This document shows positions 6,955 to 11,944 of a stretch of 11,944 nucleotides of DNA, piece after piece (the first letter of the stretch is position 1; each line of letters opens with the position of its first letter). The stretch is from NCBI GenBank assembly GCA_964614655.1, contig CAZTPF010000045.1:1-11944 (forward strand), read 5' to 3'. Made by a program: the position numbers and the translations under genes. Origin of the DNA: Casp-actino8 sp964614655. Lineage in GTDB: Bacteria > Actinomycetota > Acidimicrobiia > Acidimicrobiales > Ilumatobacteraceae. Under the pieces are notes generated by a model that was not told the origin of the DNA, did not search any database, and saw nothing but the letters and a program-made list of their open reading frames with translations.

Positions 6955-7820
6955 CGTCGGCGGTGTGGCGAGAGGCTCGTCCGAAGCAGTGGTTGAAGAA
7001 CGTTCTCGTGTTCGCCGCCCCGGGTGCGGCCGGTGTCCTCGACGACGTCGACGCGCTGGTGCCGACTCTCGTCGTGTTCGTCGCTCTGTCACTCGTCGCG
7101 AGCGGCACGTACTTCTGGAACGACGTCGTCGACGTGGAGGCCGATCGTCTCCATCCGACGAAGTGCCGGCGGCCCATCGCGGCCGGCGAACTGTCGCTCG
7201 CCCTCGCCAAGGTGATCGGAACTCTGTCGGTGATCGTCGGTCTCGGTCTCGCTTTTCTCGCCGACTGGCGATCGGGAGTTGCGGTGTCGATCTACCTTCT
7301 CGTCACCGTGTCGTATTCGGCCGGTCTGAAGAAGATCGCCGTCGTCGATCTCATGGCCGTGGCGTCGGGCTTCGTGATCCGCGCCGTCGCCGGCGCGGTG
7401 GCCGCTGACGTTCCGATGAGCACCTGGTTCCTTCTGTGCACGTCGTTCGGATCCTTGTTCATCGTGACCGGAAAGCGCTACGCCGAGCTCCGCGAGATGG
7501 GAGCCGATGCATCCATCACGCGTTCGACTCTCGGCCAGTACACGGTCGAGTACCTCCGGTCGATCCTCACCGTGGCGATCGGAGCCACTCTCGTCTCTTA
7601 TTGCATCTGGGCCTTCGAGACGAAGGAGATCTCCGACATCACGTGGCCGTTCTACGAATTGTCGATCGTTCCGATGTTCGCCGCCCTCCTGCGTTACGCG
7701 TTGATGATCGAGCGAGGAGAGGGAAGCGCCCCCGAGGAGATCTTCTTCCGGGACCGGACGATCCAGGTCATGGGCCTCGTCTGGATCGTGGTCTTCGGAG
7801 TGGGCGTCTACGTCAGCTGA
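6951..7820 (+). CDS. ubiA: Decaprenyl-phosphate 5-phosphoribosyltransferase (UbiA family)
   Basis: Integral membrane prenyltransferase-fold enzyme that moves phosphoribose from PRPP to polyprenyl phosphate. This is the committed step towards polyprenyl-phospho-arabinose (family type Rv3806c). The product has 289 residues, against about 300 for the mycobacterial enzyme. Diagnostic parts are RPKQWLKN at the N-terminus (10-17), the first Asp-rich motif NDVVDVEADRLHP (57-69) followed by KCRRPIAAGELS, and the YSAGLKKIAVVDLMAVASGFVIRA region (122-145), where classical UbiA enzymes have the second Asp-rich motif. GKRYAEL (174-180) is also typical of this subgroup. About eight to nine hydrophobic helices alternate with these loops, and active residues face the cytosol. 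Prenyl chain length cannot be told from sequence. The start overlaps the HAD gene stop. dprE1 begins 38 bases after the end. Confidence 0.93.
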   Translation: MTSAVWREARPKQWLKNVLVFAAPGAAGVLDDVDALVPTLVVFVALSLVASGTYFWNDVVDVEADRLHPTKCRRPIAAGELSLALAKVIGTLSVIVGLGLAFLADWRSGVAVSIYLLVTVSYSAGLKKIAVVDLMAVASGFVIRAVAGAVAADVPMSTWFLLCTSFGSLFIVTGKRYAELREMGADASITRSTLGQYTVEYLRSILTVAIGATLVSYCIWAFETKEISDITWPFYELSIVPMFAALLRYALMIERGEGSAPEEIFFRDRTIQVMGLVWIVVFGVGVYVS

Positions 7821-7843
7821 GCCGTCCGGCTCGGTCGGGTCAG

Positions 7844-7849
7844 TACACT
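7844..7849 (+). promoter_or_regulatory. Putative -10 box of dprE1-dprE2
   Basis: TACACT is followed by nine bases and the dprE1 ATG at 7859. The 13-base string 7844-7856 is nearly the same as the one before tyrA. GGAG at 7851-7854, four bases from the ATG, could instead act as a Shine-Dalgarno in a read-through message from ubiA. Confidence 0.4.
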
Positions 7850-7858
7850 CGGAGCGTC

Positions 7859-9223
7859 ATGAACCCGGACTATCGCCGTCAGATCCTGACGGGGTGGGGT
7901 CGCACGTCGCCGTCGGCATCTCTCGTCGGCGAGGTGTCGCCGTCCGAACTGGCCGAGCGCTTGAAGGAGCCAACTGGTCGTGGCGTCGTCGCCCGCGGCC
8001 TCGGGCGCTCCTACGGCGACGCCGCCCAGAACGCCGGTGGTGTGGTGCTCCGGGTGAAGGGCTCGCCGAGCGAGATCGTCATCGATTCCGAGTCGGGCAC
8101 GGTGAGCGTGGGCGCCGGAGTGAGCCTCGACGAACTCATGAAGGTTCTCGTGCCGAAGGGCTGGTTCGTACCGGTCACTCCCGGTACCCGATTCGTGACC
8201 GTGGGCGGTGCCATCGCCTCCGACATCCACGGAAAGAATCACCATGTCGAGGGGAGCTTCGGCAGTCACCTGCGCCGGATGAGCGTGGTGGTGGCGAGCG
8301 GTGAACGTGTGGAGTGCTCGCCGATCGAGAATTCCGATCTGTTCTGGGCGACGATCGGCGGAATGGGTCTCACCGGCTTCGTGGTGGACGCGACTTTCGG
8401 TCTCATTCCGATCGAGACGAGCCGTTGCATCGTCGACACCGTCCGATGCCGCGACTTCGACGAACTCGTCGGCGAGATGTCGATCGGCGACGACGACGTC
8501 CGCTACTCGGTGGCCTGGGTCGACCTGTTGGCCACGGGTCGCGGCTTCGGACGCGGTGTGCTGTGGCGGGGCGATCACGCTCGGCTCTCCGATCTCGACC
8601 CTCGCGACGCGGGTGATCCGCTCGGGTACTCGCCGCGGCGTCTCGGCGCAGTACCCCCGGTCGTTCCGCGCCCAGGGTTGGTGGGGGCCGCAACGTCACG
8701 TCTCTTCAACGAGGTCTGGTTGCGCAAGGAGCCGGCGCGACGAACGGGCTCGATCAAGTCGATCCCGTCGTACTTTCATCCGCTCGATTCGATCTCGTCC
8801 TGGAACCGCCTGTACGGACCGGCCGGTTTCGTGCAGTACCAGTTCGTGGTGCCGTTCGGAACCGAGGATCGGCTCCGTGCGATCGTCGAACGCATCGTCG
8901 CTTCGCGACTCGCCAGTCCGCTCGTCGTTCTGAAGCGTTTCGGTGACGCGAACGAAGCCCCGCTCAGTTTTCCGACCGCGGGCTGGACTCTCACCGTCGA
9001 CATGCCAGCTGGCGCCGAGGGACTGGCGGCGCTCGCCCGGTCGCTCGACGATGCGGTCCTCGAAGCGGGAGGACGCCACTATCTCGCCAAGGACGCCCTC
9101 ACCAGCGCGTCGGTCGTGCGCGCCGGGTACCCCCGACTCGACGAGTGGCGGAAGATCCGTGATCGATGGGACCCTGATCGACTGTTCGTCAGCGATCTGG
9201 CCCGTCGCTTGGAACTGATCTGA
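7859..9223 (+). CDS. dprE1: Decaprenylphospho-beta-D-ribofuranose 2'-oxidase (FAD)
   Basis: Oxidises the 2'-OH of polyprenylphospho-ribose to the keto form, the first half of epimerisation to polyprenylphospho-arabinose. The 454 residues compare with 461 in Mycobacterium tuberculosis. The FAD domain shows ARGLGRSYGDAAQN (45-58), VTPGTRFVTVGGAIASDIHGK (106-126; H124 and K126 match mycobacterial His132 and Lys134) and GGMGLTGFV. The substrate side has VQYQFVV (Q326 and Q328, matching Gln334 and Gln336) and LAKDA with K411, matching Lys418. In the GWTLTVDMP segment, T379 stands where M. tuberculosis has Cys387 (GWNICVDFP), the residue that benzothiazinones bind covalently. The C-terminus ARRLELI is classic. 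The ATG at 7859 gives the normal N-terminus MNPDYRRQILTGWGRT. dprE2, its reductase partner, follows after 12 bases. In mycobacteria the enzyme is a drug target at the cytoplasmic or periplasmic membrane face. Confidence 0.96.
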   Translation: MNPDYRRQILTGWGRTSPSASLVGEVSPSELAERLKEPTGRGVVARGLGRSYGDAAQNAGGVVLRVKGSPSEIVIDSESGTVSVGAGVSLDELMKVLVPKGWFVPVTPGTRFVTVGGAIASDIHGKNHHVEGSFGSHLRRMSVVVASGERVECSPIENSDLFWATIGGMGLTGFVVDATFGLIPIETSRCIVDTVRCRDFDELVGEMSIGDDDVRYSVAWVDLLATGRGFGRGVLWRGDHARLSDLDPRDAGDPLGYSPRRLGAVPPVVPRPGLVGAATSRLFNEVWLRKEPARRTGSIKSIPSYFHPLDSISSWNRLYGPAGFVQYQFVVPFGTEDRLRAIVERIVASRLASPLVVLKRFGDANEAPLSFPTAGWTLTVDMPAGAEGLAALARSLDDAVLEAGGRHYLAKDALTSASVVRAGYPRLDEWRKIRDRWDPDRLFVSDLARRLELI

Positions 9224-9225
9224 AC

Positions 9226-9231
9226 GAGGAG
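9226..9231 (+). promoter_or_regulatory. Ribosome binding site of dprE2
   Basis: GAGGAG in the 12-base gap after dprE1, four bases before the ATG at 9236. It is the clearest Shine-Dalgarno in the window and belongs to a gene inside an operon, unlike the leaderless-looking unit heads. Confidence 0.7.
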
Positions 9232-9235
9232 CACC

Positions 9236-9997
9236 ATGGAGAATGCAGTTCACGAACCCCAGCACGTTCTCGTCCTCGGAGGAACCAGCGACATCGGCGT
9301 GGCGATCGCCCGCCGAGTGATGTCACCCAACACCACCTATGTCGGACTCGCCTGCCGCCGACCGGAGAGCGCAGCGGGAGCCGTCGAGTCGCTGACTCGT
9401 CCGGGAACGGTGGTCGAAGCTCTGGAGTTCGACGCCACTCGGGTGGAGGACCATCGCGACTTCGTCGACCGTGTCGTCGCCGAGCACGGCGATCTCGACG
9501 TGGTGGTTCTGGCGTTCGGACAACTCGGCGATCAGGAGAGGTTCGACGACGATCCGACGTCGGCCGCCGCCGTGGTCGACGTCAACTACACGTCGGCGGT
9601 CGCCATCGGCCTCGAAATCGCCCGTCGATTTCGAGTGCAGGGTCACGGCACCCTCGTCGTTCTGTCGAGTGTGGCTGGCGAGCGAGCCCGCAAGTCGAAC
9701 TTCGTCTACGGCTCGTCGAAGGCGGCACTCGACGCGTTCGCGCAGGGTCTCGGCGACTCGCTCGAGGGTTCCGGTGCACGAGTTCTCGTGGTGCGGCCGG
9801 GCTTCGTGCATTCGGCGATGACGGCCGGAATGAAACCGGCTCCGTTCGCCACGACTCCCGACGCCGTGGCCGACGTGGTGGCGCGAGGCCTGCGCACGGG
9901 TCGGCGAATCGTGTGGGCGCCGGGAATCCTCCGGTGGGTGTTCATGGTGCTACGGCACGTGCCGCATCCGATATGGCGGCGACTGCCTCTGGGTTGA
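9236..9997 (+). CDS. dprE2: Decaprenylphospho-2-keto-ribose reductase (SDR)
   Basis: NADH-dependent short-chain dehydrogenase that reduces the DprE1 product to polyprenylphospho-beta-D-arabinofuranose, the arabinose donor for cell envelope glycans. The 253 residues match the usual ~254. The nucleotide loop is VLGGTSDIGVAIA (13-25). The active site is LSSVAGERARKSNFVYGSSKAALD, with Ser145, Tyr158 and Lys162 in the YxxxK motif. VRPGFVHSAMTAG (187-199) is the usual substrate-side loop. The C-terminal stretch GILRWVFMVLRHVPHPIWRRLP (about 230-251) is hydrophobic and basic and may help membrane or substrate contact. Its place 12 bases behind dprE1 makes the assignment firm over a general SDR. The last 56 bases are also the end of the opposite-strand glycosyltransferase gene. 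Confidence 0.94.
   Translation: MENAVHEPQHVLVLGGTSDIGVAIARRVMSPNTTYVGLACRRPESAAGAVESLTRPGTVVEALEFDATRVEDHRDFVDRVVAEHGDLDVVVLAFGQLGDQERFDDDPTSAAAVVDVNYTSAVAIGLEIARRFRVQGHGTLVVLSSVAGERARKSNFVYGSSKAALDAFAQGLGDSLEGSGARVLVVRPGFVHSAMTAGMKPAPFATTPDAVADVVARGLRTGRRIVWAPGILRWVFMVLRHVPHPIWRRLPLG
9942..9997. other. Convergent coding overlap of dprE2 and the GT-C gene
   Basis: The two genes meet tail to tail and share 56 bases. The last 17 codons plus stop of dprE2 are antisense to roughly the last 18 codons of the glycosyltransferase. There is no space for a terminator between them, so each transcript must run into the other gene. Confidence 0.7.
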
Positions 9998-11944
9998 ATC
10001 CCTGACCAGGAGCAGCCGGGTCGCCGTTGCACGTGGGCGTGCACGTGCCGTCGGGGCGAGGCGGGACCGGAGTGCGGACTTCGACGGCGTAGTCGACGGT
10101 TCCGTCGTACGGAGGGTCGTAGGGGCCGATGCCGTCACCGTTCTCGCAACGCTGATAGATCCGGGCCAGATCGACCTGGTACGACCCGCGCAGGCAGAAC
10201 TGCTGTTCCACGATCTGATTCGGCACGTCGGATCCGAAGACGATCGAGTCGTTCGGCTCGATCCATTGGCTCCAAAAACGCGTGAGGACGAGCCAATCGG
10301 CGCTTGCCACGTCGTCGGCCAGGCGGGAACCCTCGCGATTGGCGAGACCAGGATCCATCTCGATGAAGTAGGTCGCCGGTTCGAGGTCGGGGAAGAGGTA
10401 GTAGAAGAAGGCATCGCTGTAAGCCGTCTGGCGAAGGTCGACCGGTCCGACGAGCAATCGTTCACCGGGTTGCGACCATCGATCGAGATCCTCGGTGACC
10501 TCGACACTGGCGAGCCACGGTCGGTAGTCGCCGAGATGGAATTTCCGTCCGTCCCGTTCGACGGTGAGAGGGGAGAGATCACCGCGGATCGAATCGGTGA
10601 GGAGACCGAGGTAGGTGCGCGCCGTGAAAGCCGGTATCGCCACCACGATCCCGGCCACGACCACGGCGACTGCGACGGTCGAACGTACGCGGCGGGTTTC
10701 TCTCGGTCGGCGGACGCGAGCGACATCGGCGAAGGCGACGACGAGCAGAGGAAACGAGATGCACGACACCCAGTTGAAATGCGCCGAGTCGGGACGTTGG
10801 AACGCTTGTGGCAGGAGTCCGATTCCGAAGAGTCCGACGGCCATCAGGGTGTCGGATCGACGGGCCCCGCTCACCGCCGTACGGGCGGCGCGAGGTGTGA
10901 CGTGGCGAGCCACGTACACGACGAAGATCGCGACGACCGGCAGAAGGAAGAACCAGATCACCAATTGCTTCGGCGTCCCGAGAGCAGGAAGGCCCCACCA
11001 GGGGGCGAACTTCTCGCCGATCACCTGTAGGGCGCCGTCGAGGTGATCCCAACTCGGTGGACGGGGAAGGGCTCGACCGCCGCGGAGTTCGAGTACCGGC
11101 TCGACGAACATGCCGCGCCACATGGCACCTGGTCCGGCCTGGGCGAGGTGGACCACGTAGGACGTGCCCCCGACGGCGAGTCCGGCGAGCCACGGGCGGA
11201 TTCGTGCTCGCCGTCCGCGCCACCACATCCAGCCGTGGGCGAGTCCGAGCGCGAGGACGAGATCGGGACGGAAGGACAGCGCGAGACCGGCCAGCGCTCC
11301 CGACGCCACGTACGACCAGCGTGCTCGATCGAGTTCGTGGGCCCGGCGGGCGAACACGATCGACCACACACCGAAGCCCACTGCTCCGGACCACGCAAGA
11401 GCCTGCAGCCCGATCGGCGTGAAGACGAACAAGGTGGAGACCAAGGCGACCCAGGTCGCGATGCTTCGACCCCATGGTCGAGTGAGGACGAACAGACCGG
11501 TGACGACGAGTAAGTGTTGAAGCAGACCGAAGGTTCGTTCCGAGACGAGCGAGACGTCGAAGATCCGGTACCACAGCGACAGGACGTGGAGTGAGCCGGG
11601 CCCGTAGAGATGCAAGAAGTCGACGTTGGCGACGGCACCTTTCATCACGCGTTCGGGGAAGACCAGCATGAAGCCTTCTTCCATGGTCGAGCCGACGGCG
11701 CGGTACAGCGCCGGAAGCGCGAGGGCGATCCATCCGCCGATGACGATCCACGGAGCGAAGGCACGGGTCGAGACTCGTCGCCGTCCCGGTCGACCACCGT
11801 GCACGAAGGTGACCTCGGAGTCCACCACGACGTCGATCGGATCATCGTCGGATACCTCGATGCGCCGGCGCTGGCGCCAGCGGCTACGGACGTGAGGTGC
11901 CACGGCGACGAATCCCACGGCGGCCAGGATGCACAGAACCGGCT
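9942..11944 (-). CDS. GT-C type membrane glycosyltransferase, probably polyprenyl-phosphate-sugar dependent; start open at window edge
   Basis: Large integral membrane protein of the PMT/ArnT-like GT-C fold. Counting from the first start in the window (GTG at 11918), it has 658 residues. A first membrane helix (about 54-76) is followed by a loop with the paired acids E80-E81 (STMEEGFMLVFPERVMKG), the position of the catalytic acidic motif in GT-C enzymes, and then HLYGPGS. About nine more helices run to residue 432. QRPDSAHFNW (374-383) looks like a conserved loop motif of actinobacterial members. Residues about 433-658 form a soluble outer domain with four cysteines (575, 591, 626, 630) that could make disulfides. 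It lies opposite the DPA genes, so a polyprenylphospho-arabinose donor is an attractive guess; mannose or another sugar is equally possible. No exact family is recognised. The frame has no stop up to 11944 and reads hydrophobic there, so the gene may begin outside. Confidence 0.75.
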   Translation of the reverse strand, partial: PVLCILAAVGFVAVAPHVRSRWRQRRRIEVSDDDPIDVVVDSEVTFVHGGRPGRRRVSTRAFAPWIVIGGWIALALPALYRAVGSTMEEGFMLVFPERVMKGAVANVDFLHLYGPGSLHVLSLWYRIFDVSLVSERTFGLLQHLLVVTGLFVLTRPWGRSIATWVALVSTLFVFTPIGLQALAWSGAVGFGVWSIVFARRAHELDRARWSYVASGALAGLALSFRPDLVLALGLAHGWMWWRGRRARIRPWLAGLAVGGTSYVVHLAQAGPGAMWRGMFVEPVLELRGGRALPRPPSWDHLDGALQVIGEKFAPWWGLPALGTPKQLVIWFFLLPVVAIFVVYVARHVTPRAARTAVSGARRSDTLMAVGLFGIGLLPQAFQRPDSAHFNWVSCISFPLLVVAFADVARVRRPRETRRVRSTVAVAVVVAGIVVAIPAFTARTYLGLLTDSIRGDLSPLTVERDGRKFHLGDYRPWLASVEVTEDLDRWSQPGERLLVGPVDLRQTAYSDAFFYYLFPDLEPATYFIEMDPGLANREGSRLADDVASADWLVLTRFWSQWIEPNDSIVFGSDVPNQIVEQQFCLRGSYQVDLARIYQRCENGDGIGPYDPPYDGTVDYAVEVRTPVPPRPDGTCTPTCNGDPAAPGQGFNPEAVAAISDAARAVAP

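Noticed and set aside
9942..11944. Calling the GT-C protein an Emb or Aft arabinosyltransferase
   Set aside because: It is far shorter than EmbA/B/C, and I see no motif that fixes the donor or acceptor; context alone is not enough for a name.
1..11944. Mobile elements, CRISPR arrays, tRNAs or phage genes
   Set aside because: Nothing found: no transposase or integrase, no spaced direct repeats, and no gap large enough for an RNA gene.

Overview
The window is GC-rich, densely packed bacterial chromosome that reads as an actinobacterium. Three things point that way: the scpA-scpB-rluB order, a complete decaprenyl-phospho-arabinose (DPA) gene set of the mycobacterial kind, and frequent GTG starts with TANNNT boxes a few bases upstream. 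A lineage outside the mycolic-acid bacteria, such as Acidimicrobiia, is my guess; the sequence does not prove it. There are eleven protein genes, no RNA genes, no mobile elements and no CRISPR array. No gap between genes exceeds about 70 bases.

Left part (1-1585). The 3' end of a secreted sortase-like protein runs rightward. It meets trpS (tryptophanyl-tRNA synthetase, minus strand) tail to tail, 22 bases apart.

Centre (1655-6273). Five rightward genes are almost touching: scpA, scpB (condensin partners of SMC), an RsuA/RluB-type rRNA pseudouridine synthase, tyrA (prephenate/arogenate dehydrogenase with ACT domain) and aroA (EPSP synthase). They join chromosome segregation, ribosome modification and aromatic amino acid synthesis. 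trpS and scpA diverge from a 69-base region that carries two mirror-image TAGCCT boxes.

Right part (6286-9997). A soluble HAD-IB phosphatase overlaps ubiA (decaprenyl-phosphate 5-phosphoribosyltransferase, Rv3806c type) by ATGA. dprE1 and dprE2 follow. Together they can supply every step from PRPP plus polyprenyl phosphate to polyprenyl-phospho-arabinofuranose, if the HAD enzyme removes the 5-phosphate. From the opposite side comes a large GT-C type membrane glycosyltransferase (9942 to the right edge). Its last codons overlap the end of dprE2, and it may use a polyprenyl-linked sugar.

Most notable observations: the HAD protein as candidate for the poorly defined DPPR phosphatase step; threonine in DprE1 where Mycobacterium tuberculosis has the benzothiazinone-reactive Cys387; a repeated TANNNT-plus-6-to-9-bases layout at likely transcription unit heads, suggesting leaderless mRNAs; and the convergent overlap of dprE2 with the glycosyltransferase.
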